From Sediminihaliea albiluteola (lineage in GTDB: Bacteria > Pseudomonadota > Gammaproteobacteria > Pseudomonadales > Halieaceae): a stretch of DNA of 64,000 nucleotides. Of this stretch, positions 27,083 through 35,678 are shown piece after piece. Where the stretch lies: positions 682,001 to 746,000 of the forward strand of contig NZ_JACFXU010000014.1 in assembly GCF_014077625.1 (NCBI RefSeq), in the 5' to 3' direction. The notes beneath the pieces are model-generated. The model did no database searches. It saw nothing but the letters and a program-made list of their open reading frames with translations, and had not been told where the DNA came from. The position numbers were made by a program, and so were the translations under genes. Position 1 is the first letter of the stretch; the number at the start of each line of letters is the position of its first letter.

Positions 27083-28318
27083 TCAAGCTTTGCTTAGCAT
27101 ATCCATATCCATCAGCTCACTCCCTTCGGAGACAATCACTGCATCTCGTCCAGCGGCTTTGGCTTCATACATCGCCATATCAGCACGATTTATTAGCGTG
27201 GCAACGCTATCGTCTTCTTGCAACTGAGCAACCCCAAAACTGGCACTAATTGTCAGCTTACCACCGTCGTAGTGCATCGGTTTTTCTTTGAGTTTCTGGC
27301 GAATTCTGGCGACTACTGAAGCGGCACCTGCACTGTCCATATTCGCCATTGTAACTGCAACTTCTTCACCGCCGATTCGACCGAGGGCATCACGTTCACG
27401 GGTGCACTCACGAAAAATTTGAGTAAAGTATTGTAGCGCGAGGTCTCCGACGTAATGACCATAGCGATCATTGATTTGCTTAAAGTGATCGATGTCTGCC
27501 AGCACAACAGCCATAGATTTTTCTTGCTGCTGACAGTGTTTTAACAGTGCCTCAGTCACCGCTAAATAGCCTCGGCGGTTATGCAAGCCCGTTAAGTGGT
27601 CTTGTAGTGCCATGATATTTAGCCGCTGGGCAAGATCCGTGGCCAGCAGAAAGATGATTGAAATGCCCATAGCAATATACAAGGCAGGCACTAAGCCATA
27701 ACTTACTAGTGCATAAAGCTCGTACATCGCCTCCAATGATAAAGCTCGCCCCAAGTTCAATGCCAGCACGACGATTAGTCCTTGGCTCAGCACGAATAAA
27801 AAATGAATAGCACCCGCGACATACTGCGCTAAACGTGGGCCTTGTACATGCACTAACAGTATCAACGATACATGCATAATGACAAACAACGCACAAGCTG
27901 GGGCCAGCGCTTCACGCAGTCCGGGCTCGGGATAGAAAAAGTTAATGATGAGCGATACTGAGCACATTAGCAGTAACGCGATCAGCATCAGGGATTTATG
28001 AATGGGCAACCCCAGGCGAGCGCGATGCCCCCATGCGGCGAAGAACACCGCAAGAAAAGCCAGTAGGTGAGAGCTCAACCAAAACCAAGCCTCTGAGGAA
28101 AATAGACCCTGAAAGAGGGCCATTCCATAATAAAAGCCAGACAGAGCAAAGGATAAAGACCAAAACAGGGCATGCCTTGGCCGATCAAACAAGTGCCAAG
28201 CCATAAAACAAGCTCCGGCGATGACTAGCGCTATCACTAATAGCAAAGACAGTAAATAAGGAGTCATAGACGCCATAGCGCTACCTGCTCCGCTTGTTAG
28301 AGTATTAAGCTGCATCAT
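27083..28318 (-). CDS. Membrane diguanylate cyclase with variant GGEEV site
   Basis: The N-terminal half (about residues 15-230) is a run of six to seven hydrophobic helices, likely a membrane sensor module. The C-terminal GGDEF domain begins near residue 240 (LTGLHNRRGYL). The active-site loop reads GGEEV at residues 316-320 instead of GGEEF; the catalytic Glu positions are kept. An inhibitory I-site, Arg307-x-x-Asp310, sits exactly five residues before it. It probably makes cyclic di-GMP, with product inhibition; the Phe-to-Val change leaves some doubt about activity. No EAL domain is present. Confidence 0.85.
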   Translation of the reverse strand: MMQLNTLTSGAGSAMASMTPYLLSLLLVIALVIAGACFMAWHLFDRPRHALFWSLSFALSGFYYGMALFQGLFSSEAWFWLSSHLLAFLAVFFAAWGHRARLGLPIHKSLMLIALLLMCSVSLIINFFYPEPGLREALAPACALFVIMHVSLILLVHVQGPRLAQYVAGAIHFLFVLSQGLIVVLALNLGRALSLEAMYELYALVSYGLVPALYIAMGISIIFLLATDLAQRLNIMALQDHLTGLHNRRGYLAVTEALLKHCQQQEKSMAVVLADIDHFKQINDRYGHYVGDLALQYFTQIFRECTRERDALGRIGGEEVAVTMANMDSAGAASVVARIRQKLKEKPMHYDGGKLTISASFGVAQLQEDDSVATLINRADMAMYEAKAAGRDAVIVSEGSELMDMDMLSKA

Positions 28319-28399
28319 TACTCAGTAGGCGCAGAGCTTCAATCAGAAAGCTACATAATTGCGTGCTAGGCCACATAAGCTATGCAGCCCAGCTCAATG

Positions 28400-28423
28400 C
28401 AGGACAAGCCATCGCCTGTCCTG
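28400..28423 (-). terminator. Short hairpin between the GGDEF and decarboxylase-like genes
   Basis: CAGGACA (28400-28406) pairs with TGTCCTG (28417-28423) over a 10-base loop, 35 bases past the stop of the minus-strand acetoacetate-decarboxylase-like gene. No T-tract; weak support. Confidence 0.35.
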
Positions 28424-28457
28424 TAAGCCCAACTAAGGCAGCAGTTAAAGTAGCTAA

Positions 28458-29237
28458 TTAGCGCTTCGGACCGCCGTTAAAGCCCGGCCAGCGAGAGCCT
28501 GAAATAGTATCGGCAAAGGGCATAAAGGCGTCTGGGTCTAACTTGCCCGCTAACTTAATTTCGCGGTCGAGGAAGATCGGCCACCACAGATGCGCCGATA
28601 ACTGCTCACGGATCGGCAAGCGACTAGCCAGTGGATCCCAAGGGCTATCCCGCAGCAACAACTCACCTTTCACTTCTTCACGCCAAGCGGTGCCGTATTT
28701 ACTGCGCACGTGTACCACATGGGGCGGAAAATCGTAGCCCGCGCTAGGGTCTGGCATAACACCCACGGCACGAGAGACTTTGATCCACCACTCGTGTTGC
28801 TCCCAATCGTCTTTTGGCAGGTTGACGCCACTAGACTCCCCTTGGAATTCTACAAAGGTATAGCCTTGGTGCGTACAGCGAGCACTAACCTGGGAACCCA
28901 TGCGATAAAAGTGCGTCCTGCAAGGATACTTAGGCTGGCCGTTAGTTTCTTGACTGATAAAAATAGCCGACTCTTGGTCGATACCGTAACCAAGGGTGTA
29001 CTCACCGGCAATGCCCTGATAATCAGCATCCACCGTTGTCACGATGCCATATTCTGGCTCATCAGGCACCGGGAAGTTATAAATCGTCAAATTCACATTG
29101 GGCTGCGCACCAGGCTCAATACCCGGCGGTAATAGCTCAGCAATTTTTTCTGGGTCCGTACGGTAGACAATTTTTAACATCGGCCAATTGACGATGTCAC
29201 CGGTATTGCCCTGTGGACTAGTCGATTCTTTGCTCAT
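28458..29237 (-). CDS. Acetoacetate-decarboxylase-like protein
   Basis: The fold is recognised from the EYTLGYGIDQ and TNGQPKYP segments; the lysine in GQPKYP corresponds to the Schiff-base lysine of acetoacetate decarboxylase. Homologues of this superfamily also act as hydratases, lyases and cyclases, so decarboxylation is not assured. AGAGG precedes the ATG. It is the last gene of a minus-strand group with an SDR, a Rieske oxygenase and an amidohydrolase, suggesting it works on the same cyclic or branched substrate. Confidence 0.75.
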   Translation of the reverse strand: MSKESTSPQGNTGDIVNWPMLKIVYRTDPEKIAELLPPGIEPGAQPNVNLTIYNFPVPDEPEYGIVTTVDADYQGIAGEYTLGYGIDQESAIFISQETNGQPKYPCRTHFYRMGSQVSARCTHQGYTFVEFQGESSGVNLPKDDWEQHEWWIKVSRAVGVMPDPSAGYDFPPHVVHVRSKYGTAWREEVKGELLLRDSPWDPLASRLPIREQLSAHLWWPIFLDREIKLAGKLDPDAFMPFADTISGSRWPGFNGGPKR

Positions 29238-29312
29238 GCGATTAACCTCTATTTTTTATCATTGATTTCGCACTATATTGTGGGCCATCACCGCTCATTA
29301 GTCGGCAGCCTA

Positions 29313-30194
29313 TTAGCCGCCGACCTGATCAGGCACTGGCGTTGTACGATTCATAATCATCTCGGTGCGCGCGCGAATCTTGGCATCGGTTTCCGCTGTG
29401 GTCTTCAGCAGCCAAAAAGCATCTTGCATCAAGCCCTCAACTGCCATTTCCGCCACTTCATCCGGGTGGGTAGTCTGCAATTCTATGCCATATTCCGCAG
29501 CCATACGCTTCATGTCATCGACCGAGTTAATACCTGACTCGTTTCCTTTGCTGTCTTTTTGCAGGGCCTCCGGCCGTACTCGCCCAGAGTTAAAGAGACC
29601 GGTATCAACAATGTGTGGCCCTGGGAATAGCGCACTGACCTTAACCTTTAAGTTACCAGCCTGAACTTGGTAATGGAGGTTTTCCGTAATCGTGTGAACG
29701 GCTGCCTTAGTCGCGGTATAAATCGGCTGATCTGGATAGACTAATAAAGCGCCGTTACCTGAGCCTGTGATCACAAAATGGGTCGGCTCATCCAGAGCGA
29801 CGAGACGCGGCATAAAGGCTTTAATCGAGTTGATCACGCCCCACAAGTTAACATTCAAACACCACTGCCAATCTTTGTCTGAGTAATCCCACATCGCGCC
29901 GGACTCTCCAGCGCCAATGCCAGCATTGGCGAACATCAAATGAATCGCGCCAAAGGCCTTCTCAGCCTCATCCGCTAAGCTGTTAAGACTTTCCAGCTGA
30001 GTCACATCACAGTGGGCCACCACTGCGCGAATCCCCTCAGCTTCCAAGTCCGCACTGACTTGCTCCATCGCAGCGCTATCGACATCACCAATCACTATTT
30101 GGGCGCCGCGGCGACCCAGTGCAAAGGCCAGTGAGCGTCCCACACCGCTAGCACCACCCGTGATAACGGCAACCTTATCTGTAAAATCCTGCAT
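29313..30194 (-). CDS. Short-chain dehydrogenase/reductase
   Basis: Classical SDR. The coenzyme motif TGGASGVG is at residues 12-19, an Asp at the end of beta-2 (GDVD) favours NAD, and the catalytic Ser145, Tyr159 and Lys163 (YTATK) are in place. NAG lies at residues 90-92. The gene starts 13 bp after the Rieske oxygenase stop, so co-transcription is very likely. It would oxidise an alcohol made by the oxygenase, or reduce a ketone; substrate unknown. Confidence 0.88.
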   Translation of the reverse strand: MQDFTDKVAVITGGASGVGRSLAFALGRRGAQIVIGDVDSAAMEQVSADLEAEGIRAVVAHCDVTQLESLNSLADEAEKAFGAIHLMFANAGIGAGESGAMWDYSDKDWQWCLNVNLWGVINSIKAFMPRLVALDEPTHFVITGSGNGALLVYPDQPIYTATKAAVHTITENLHYQVQAGNLKVKVSALFPGPHIVDTGLFNSGRVRPEALQKDSKGNESGINSVDDMKRMAAEYGIELQTTHPDEVAEMAVEGLMQDAFWLLKTTAETDAKIRARTEMIMNRTTPVPDQVGG

Positions 30195-30207
30195 TGACTG
30201 TTCTCCC

Positions 30208-31173
30208 TTATACTTGTTCTTTAGCTTCTATATAAAATTGGCGTACCCACTTGCGGAACATCACCAGTGTTTTATCTTCTCGACAGAAAACTGGGCGCTG
30301 CTTGTGCACTTTGTTAGCCCAGATTGGATAATCCTGCTTAATCCCCTCAATGATGCCGTTCATCACATCATCGCCAACGATATCCTCAATCTCGCGCCGC
30401 ACGCATAAAGTCCAACGCAACAAAGTGGTGTTCCTGTCGATCGGTAGCGCACTGTTGTATACCACCATTTCGGCCTCGGGCGCGTAGCTGGTCCGCACCA
30501 ATGCTAAGCCAGGCTGAAAAACCGTGGCGTGCAATTGGTGTGGATGGGGACTTTGGCTAGCGTCGGAGCGCAGGTGCAAAATGCGACCATCGTCATCAAT
30601 CGTCACCGTTGATGGTGGCGTGTCAGGCGTTTTGTGAACATATTTGAAATGTACCGGGTCACAGGAGTTTTCAGCGATATCCTGAATGTGTGCCGGCACT
30701 TCAAACTCCGCATAGCGCGGCGCAGTCCACTGCTCGTTCTCTAACTCCAGCAAGTCGGGTAAGTCATACTGAGCTGCGCTGTTCTCAGGATGAAACCAGA
30801 TATAAATCTCGCCGTTTTTCTCCTGAGTCGGCCACATACGGATTTGTGCGCGATCGGGGATTTCGGAGCAGTAGGGAATTTCTACGCATTTGCCGCTGGT
30901 ATCAAAGCGCCAGCCATGAAAAGGGCAGCGTAGCGACTCCCCCACCACCCGACCCTCGACGCCCAAGTGGGCGCCGAGATGTGGACAGAAGGCGTCTTGT
31001 AGCACCGCCACTCCAGAGCGAGTGCGATACAGCGCCAACTCACGGTCGAAGGCGTATACGCGCTTGACCTCCCCAACCAATAACTCGTGACTACGAGATA
31101 CCGAATACCAACCCATCGGAAAATCCGGCGTGGTGTTAGTTTTCATTTCGCAGGCTTCAACAATCTGCGTCAT
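30208..31173 (-). CDS. Rieske [2Fe-2S] oxygenase, second KshA-like protein
   Basis: Oxygenase component of a two-component monooxygenase. Rieske ligands are Cys63/His65 (CPH) and Cys83/His86 (CPFH). The mononuclear iron motif is Asp172-x2-His175-x4-His180 in a NSCDPVHFKYVH segment. At 321 aa it is slightly shorter than the first Rieske protein in the window and clearly diverged from it. An AGAGG ribosome site sits nine bases before the ATG. It lies 36 bp after the amidohydrolase and 13 bp before the SDR. No reductase is in the cluster, so electrons must come from a protein encoded elsewhere. Confidence 0.85.
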   Translation of the reverse strand: MTQIVEACEMKTNTTPDFPMGWYSVSRSHELLVGEVKRVYAFDRELALYRTRSGVAVLQDAFCPHLGAHLGVEGRVVGESLRCPFHGWRFDTSGKCVEIPYCSEIPDRAQIRMWPTQEKNGEIYIWFHPENSAAQYDLPDLLELENEQWTAPRYAEFEVPAHIQDIAENSCDPVHFKYVHKTPDTPPSTVTIDDDGRILHLRSDASQSPHPHQLHATVFQPGLALVRTSYAPEAEMVVYNSALPIDRNTTLLRWTLCVRREIEDIVGDDVMNGIIEGIKQDYPIWANKVHKQRPVFCREDKTLVMFRKWVRQFYIEAKEQV

Positions 31174-31209
31174 ATCGCTATGCCTCTTAGTCCAGTGACA
31201 GGGTTTTTA

Positions 31210-32424
31210 TCACTTGAAAATGGACAGATCGGGACCAATCTCGTCCGCCACTTCTTGCAGCCTTGCGCGATCCAGCCCATACCACTCGACAGCATTCTCA
31301 CCCAATATCTTGCGACCAACGGTCTCGGACAGACCTGAGAAGGTGTCTTTAAAGTACTGCGCGGTATTGGGCCAAGTGCCCTCAGGGTGAGGGTAGTCAC
31401 TGCCCCACATCAACTTATCTTCACCAAGCACTGAGTGCAGCTCGATATCCTGTCTCGGCACACAGGAGGCGCCTATGGCAATGTTGCGGGCGAAGTACTC
31501 TGTCGGCGCCATGGAGAGGTGACTGCGGAAGTCCCCGAGCTTGGCGGAGAACTGAATATCAGTGTAGTTGTGATCCAGCAAACGCAGCCATGGCGGCAGC
31601 ATAAATGCCGTACCACCTTCGGTCATAACAACCTTAAGTTTTGGGTAGCGCTCAAAAACACCGCCCCAGATCATAAATGTCAGTGGGCGATACAACCACC
31701 ACATCACTTCCGATACATAAACACCCATTGCCCCAGGTAGATCATCAGAGCGATCTTCCATCGGCCAGTTGGTACCAAAGTACTCCGGCTGAGGCGCAGG
31801 GCCTGAGTGGAAGTGGATGATCACTCCTAGGTCTTCACAAACCTCCCAGAAAGGATCGTACTTGCGGTCGTGATAGGGCGCGTGCTCATCCCACATAGTG
31901 GGAATCATCACGGAGCTGAGGCCATTATCAACACACCAGCGCACCGCATCGACCGCCTGCTGCACATCCCACAACAAAGGAATAGAGGCGACACCGATGT
32001 GACGGCTCAAATCATTGGCACAAAACTCAGCTAACCAGCGGTTGTGGGCCATTGCACCAGCCCACTGCAACTCAGGTACAGCAGCCCGTGGCGACAAGCC
32101 AAGGCCAGCACCAAAGGGCGGTGTATTCATTTCGGTAATGCCGTCGGGAAAAATGACTTCAGCAGCAATGCCATCGTTAGATAGCATTTTAAGACGCTCC
32201 TTGTAGTCCCAAGCACCTTTTAGCTCCTGCTCAATAGGCGCTCGCCACTCATCATTGATCTCTTTCATCAGAAAGCTTTCTTCGGCTTTCTCCGTCATTT
32301 CCATCTGCAACGGCACAGATTGATCCATGATCTCGTGGTACTTCGTTTCCACGTATGGTTTATAATCGGCAATTCGTAGGCCTGCATGGCAATCCGAGGA
32401 CACCACAATCAAACGTTCAGACAT
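31210..32424 (-). CDS. Amidohydrolase_2-family metal-dependent hydrolase/decarboxylase
   Basis: TIM-barrel amidohydrolase. The N-terminal metal motif is Asp11-x-His13 (DCHAG), a barrel His lies in GVIIHFHSG and the C-terminal Asp in MWGSDYPHPEGTW. The group includes ACMSD-type decarboxylases and ring-opening hydrolases. The frame is open 23 codons further upstream, but ATG at 32424 gives the standard N-terminus and is preferred. It is the first gene of the four-gene minus-strand cluster and is divergent from the TetR gene. Confidence 0.83.
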   Translation of the reverse strand: MSERLIVVSSDCHAGLRIADYKPYVETKYHEIMDQSVPLQMEMTEKAEESFLMKEINDEWRAPIEQELKGAWDYKERLKMLSNDGIAAEVIFPDGITEMNTPPFGAGLGLSPRAAVPELQWAGAMAHNRWLAEFCANDLSRHIGVASIPLLWDVQQAVDAVRWCVDNGLSSVMIPTMWDEHAPYHDRKYDPFWEVCEDLGVIIHFHSGPAPQPEYFGTNWPMEDRSDDLPGAMGVYVSEVMWWLYRPLTFMIWGGVFERYPKLKVVMTEGGTAFMLPPWLRLLDHNYTDIQFSAKLGDFRSHLSMAPTEYFARNIAIGASCVPRQDIELHSVLGEDKLMWGSDYPHPEGTWPNTAQYFKDTFSGLSETVGRKILGENAVEWYGLDRARLQEVADEIGPDLSIFK

Positions 32425-32493
32425 GACAGCACACTCTCTTAATGTAATATTGCTAAGCTTATCAAATGCGCAAACTTGCACATATGTATACAA

Positions 32494-32516
32494 ATTAGTT
32501 TAATGGCTGAACTAAT
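32494..32516. promoter_or_regulatory. Candidate TetR operator
   Basis: ATTAGTT (32494-32500) and AACTAAT (32510-32516) are perfect 7-bp inverted arms with a 9-bp centre. They lie in the 157-bp gap between the divergent amidohydrolase and TetR genes. An imperfect palindrome around CATATG (32477-32494) is adjacent. TetR regulators usually bind such sites in their own divergent promoter. Confidence 0.45.
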
Positions 32517-32581
32517 GCAACCGTCTTATGAAAATTTCATGCAGCGAAAGTGAACTACCAAACAAACTAGGTAAGAGCATT

Positions 32582-33199
32582 ATGAATGAAACCGCAACAA
32601 CCCTAGACCGACGAGAAAAGCGCAAGCTGGAAACTCGTGCGCGGATTGAAAACGCCGCTTACCTGTTGTTTAAAAAGCATGGCATTGATGACACCAGCAT
32701 AGCCTTAATTTGCAAAGAGGCGGATGTAGCCCGCCGCACTTTTTATAGTTATTTTCCCAACAAACACGCCCTACTAGGGGGGCTCGGTGTATCGCGCTTA
32801 TACAGCCAATCCACCCCTCTACTAAAAGCACTAATAGAACGCTATCCGACCACTCGCGAGCGCTTGCAAGCGATGGTCGACTATATCGAACAGAACTATT
32901 CGAGTTATGAAGCTATTGATCGCCAGCTTATCTTGGCAGCGCCAGCTCGCTTTACTAACAATCCAGAAGAACAGCGCGAAATTAGCACCCAAGCCATTCA
33001 AAGCTTCACTATGCTAATCAAAGCGGGCCAAGAAGCCGGTGATGTCCACGACACCTTTTCCGCCGAAATTCTGGCTTCCATGATAGTGGGCATCCTGAAC
33101 ACTCTCACTGTGCTCTGGGCCATCGACCCGAGCTACCCAATCTTTGACAAACTCGAAGAGGCTCGCGAAATGTTCGGCACCGTAGTTTGTAAAGATTGA
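32582..33199 (+). CDS. TetR/AcrR-family transcriptional regulator
   Basis: The N-terminal 60 residues form the TetR DNA-binding domain (TRARIENAAYLLFKKHG and the VARRTFYSYFPNKHALL recognition segment). The C-terminal helical domain is ligand-binding and not further classifiable. An in-frame ATG at 32528 exists, but the domain begins naturally from 32582, so the latter is used. Being divergent from the amidohydrolase/Rieske/SDR/decarboxylase cluster, it probably represses it until a pathway compound binds. Confidence 0.85.
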   Translation: MNETATTLDRREKRKLETRARIENAAYLLFKKHGIDDTSIALICKEADVARRTFYSYFPNKHALLGGLGVSRLYSQSTPLLKALIERYPTTRERLQAMVDYIEQNYSSYEAIDRQLILAAPARFTNNPEEQREISTQAIQSFTMLIKAGQEAGDVHDTFSAEILASMIVGILNTLTVLWAIDPSYPIFDKLEEAREMFGTVVCKD

Positions 33200-33208
33200 G
33201 TAGCACAG

Positions 33209-33226
33209 CGCCGGCTTAAGCCGGCG
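33209..33226. terminator. 18-bp perfect palindrome at a convergent gene junction
   Basis: CGCCGGCTTAAGCCGGCG reads identically on both strands and contains the stop codon of the sulfotransferase-family gene (TTAA centre, 33216-33218). It starts ten bases after the TetR stop. A bidirectional terminator is the simplest reading; U-tracts are absent downstream. Confidence 0.45.
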
Positions 33227-34481
33227 AAAACACCTCGGGGAAAGCCTCGAAATAAAAGCCAAAACGCTCTCGCAAAGCCTCGGGTGAAACACCAAACTGG
33301 CCTTCGAGGTCGTATTTCACTTTGCCATAGCTTTCACTGTGAGCTCGGGAGAAATCCTGTAGTTCAGCCAAGGCCGCGGGAGTGCTAGACAGCTCAGCTT
33401 TATCGTAAATCCGCTTAACCCAGTGCACGTCATCTTTAATCAGTTTTTGGAAGGGCACATCGATGCTCTGCGCTTCCGGCACGCAGGCGCGATCGCGCAC
33501 ACAGGCTTGCAAGAGATGCTCAACCCGCTCCACCCAGTACTCCAATAGCTGCTCCATCAATACTTCCTTGCGGTTCAAACGCTGACCATAAGCCTGCATC
33601 GTCACTGCCGATTGAATAACCGCCACTGGATCGCGGTGGGTGATCGCCACGGTCGCATCGGGAAAAACCCGCATCAGGACTGGCAGCTGCTCTAGGTGCT
33701 GCGGACACTTTAGTACCCAGCGACGCGCGCGTTCACTGTCTCTTTGCTGCCAAACCAACAGCTTCAGCACATCGCGCATGTACTCGTACTGGTAGGTTTG
33801 GTCTTCTGCATAATAATGATCACGCCAGCGCGGCGAATGACTGAGCCACTCGTAATTGTAGGAGCCCATATTTGGCCCCATCAGCTCTAATTCCTCATGA
33901 ATATGCTCAGGGTTCATCGGATGCATCGCAGCAAGATGTGGTGTCATTTGCTGCATGCCTTCCCAGGCCTGCTGACAGCGCTGGAAGCGCGGATCATTGG
34001 CATCGCCAGTAGCCACTTCGCCTGGCAGCGGCACCGGCTCATAGGACTCCCACAGCGGTAGAGAGCGCAAGCGGCGGTCCGCAGCCATCAAATTCAGCAA
34101 ATGTGTGGTACCTGAGCGTGGTAAGCCAGCCACGATGATGGGGCGCTCAATTTGAATATCGAGGATTTCTGGATGCAAGCGCCACTGCTCGTGGATCAAC
34201 AGACGACTGGTGGAATGCTGCAATAATTTATTGCGCAGTGATATACGGCCCAAGTTGCTTAGGCCGCTGTCGCTATCCCACTCATCACACAATAGCTCTA
34301 GGCGCTGGCGAAAGCCGGGGTCGCCCCAGTTACTCAGTCCAGTTTTTTGCTCTGCTTCGCGCTGAATACTATCTGGGCACAGCTCCACAGTCTGAGTCGA
34401 AGCCCACTCCAGCGCCCCGCGCTGTACCTCATTGAGCTGCGGCTTCGCCAGGTCATCAATAAAGATTGCTTCTTTCTCCAC
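33216..34481 (-). CDS. Sulfotransferase-family protein (Sulfotransfer_3)
   Basis: The PAPS 5'-phosphosulfate loop is GLPRSGTT at residues 119-126, and a 3'-phosphate-binding segment reads AITHRDPVAVIQSAV about 170 residues later. These mark the PAPS-dependent sulfotransferase family, although many bacterial members have no proven activity. A GTG at 34481 is chosen as start because AAGGAG lies seven bases before it; an open frame to an ATG at 34547 has no ribosome site. It stands alone on the minus strand after a 370-bp gap. Substrate unknown; sterol-like or lipid alcohols are possible given the neighbouring Rieske genes. Confidence 0.8.
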   Translation of the reverse strand: MEKEAIFIDDLAKPQLNEVQRGALEWASTQTVELCPDSIQREAEQKTGLSNWGDPGFRQRLELLCDEWDSDSGLSNLGRISLRNKLLQHSTSRLLIHEQWRLHPEILDIQIERPIIVAGLPRSGTTHLLNLMAADRRLRSLPLWESYEPVPLPGEVATGDANDPRFQRCQQAWEGMQQMTPHLAAMHPMNPEHIHEELELMGPNMGSYNYEWLSHSPRWRDHYYAEDQTYQYEYMRDVLKLLVWQQRDSERARRWVLKCPQHLEQLPVLMRVFPDATVAITHRDPVAVIQSAVTMQAYGQRLNRKEVLMEQLLEYWVERVEHLLQACVRDRACVPEAQSIDVPFQKLIKDDVHWVKRIYDKAELSSTPAALAELQDFSRAHSESYGKVKYDLEGQFGVSPEALRERFGFYFEAFPEVFSPA

Positions 34482-34851
34482 GCTTTTTCTCCTTTTACCA
34501 CTAAGACCTATGCGCAGCGTATGGCACGGCTCCGCGCTGTTGGACACGCAGTATTTACTGCATGTGATTCACTAAATTGTCGATGATAATTAATATATCG
34601 CGCTTATCCGCTGCCTGTAGCAGAGGGCTAAGCAATAATAGGCAGAGCACTGCCAAGTTATCGTTATGGCCATTGATGCAACTAGCGGGGCCAATCCGGC
34701 AGTCTAGCAATTGAATCGTTTCCAGCTAGCCCATTCGCTAGAGGAGGCCGCCGTGGCCTGAGTTGTTGTACTGACTGGCGGCGCGGGCCGCCTTGAGGTA
34801 TTTGCGTTAGAATTAGCCGCCCCAACATATTCACAGCGGAATTCTCGTACT
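34482..34851. other. 370-bp gap between sulfotransferase-family gene and xthA
   Basis: Divergent intergenic region. It contains a small hairpin, GCAGT-ATTT-ACTGC (34548-34561), about 65 bp upstream of the sulfotransferase start, and a GC-rich hairpin GGCGGC/GCCGCC (34777-34792) about 60 bp before xthA. No RNA gene, open reading frame with a ribosome site, or clear promoter was identified. Confidence 0.5.
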
Positions 34852-35616
34852 ATGAAAATCGCCTCTTGGAACGTCAACGGCCTGCGGGCTGCTATTAAAA
34901 AGGATTTTTTCGAGTCACTAGAAAGCATGCAAGTCGACGTACTCTGCCTACAAGAAACCAAAGCTCAAGATGATCAAGTGGCCGCCGCACTAGAACCCTT
35001 AGAGGGCTACCACATCTATACTAACTCGGCGGTCAGGAAGGGCTACTCCGGCGTGGCTATTTTGTCGCGAGAGGAGCCAATCACTGTCCGCCCTGATATT
35101 GGCATAGAGCTTCACGACCAAGAGGGGCGCGTGCTGACCGCGGAGTATGAGGACTTTTATCTGGTCACCGTCTACACACCAAACTCTGGCAGCGAACTGC
35201 TGCGACTGCCCTACCGCGAAACCTGGGACCAAGCTTTTCTCGAGTTTGTTAAAACGCTTGAGAAAAACAAAGCGGTGCTAATCTGCGGCGACCTCAACGT
35301 CGCGCACAAAGATATCGACCTAGCTCGCCCCAAGCCAAACTACAACAAAAGTGCTGGCTACACGCAGAAAGAAATTGATGGCCTGGACCGACTTATTGAT
35401 GCTGGCTTTGTAGACACTTTCCGCCACCTTCACCCTGACACGATTAAATATAGCTGGTGGAGCTACCGCGCTGGAGCCCGTGGCAAGAACGTCGGTTGGC
35501 GGATTGATTACTTCTTAGGCAGCGAAAAGCTCGTCGAGGAGCGGCTAAAGAAAGCCGAGATTTGGAATGATATTTATGGCTCAGACCATTGCCCTGTCAG
35601 CGTTGAGCTCTCTTAA
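34852..35616 (+). CDS. xthA: Exodeoxyribonuclease III / AP endonuclease
   Basis: Base-excision repair enzyme of the EEP superfamily, cutting at abasic sites and removing 3' blocks. Signatures are the N-terminal MKIASWNVNGLRAA with the metal-binding Asn, QETK with the catalytic Glu near residue 36, GDLNVAHKDIDL, the WWSYR segment and the C-terminal YGSDHCPV with Asp-His. At 254 aa it is full length. It ends convergent with mscL across a strong hairpin. Confidence 0.93.
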   Translation: MKIASWNVNGLRAAIKKDFFESLESMQVDVLCLQETKAQDDQVAAALEPLEGYHIYTNSAVRKGYSGVAILSREEPITVRPDIGIELHDQEGRVLTAEYEDFYLVTVYTPNSGSELLRLPYRETWDQAFLEFVKTLEKNKAVLICGDLNVAHKDIDLARPKPNYNKSAGYTQKEIDGLDRLIDAGFVDTFRHLHPDTIKYSWWSYRAGARGKNVGWRIDYFLGSEKLVEERLKKAEIWNDIYGSDHCPVSVELS

Positions 35617-35633
35617 GCCATAGCACAAAATCT

Positions 35634-35667
35634 GTCAGCTCAGCAGCCAAATAGCGGCTGAGCTGAC
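35634..35667. terminator. Hairpin between xthA and mscL
   Basis: GTCAGCTCAGC (35634-35644) pairs perfectly with GCTGAGCTGAC (35657-35667) around a 12-base loop. On the minus strand it is followed by a TTTT run, so it best fits termination of mscL, and it may also serve xthA. Confidence 0.6.
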
Positions 35668-35678
35668 TTAAGAAAAAC

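Noticed and set aside
30690-31067. 125-codon plus-strand frame across the second Rieske gene
   Set aside because: Overlaps Rieske motifs on the other strand and looks like compositional shadow.
32528-32581. Upstream ATG for the TetR gene
   Set aside because: Adds 18 residues of no known domain before the DNA-binding helix and overlaps the operator region.
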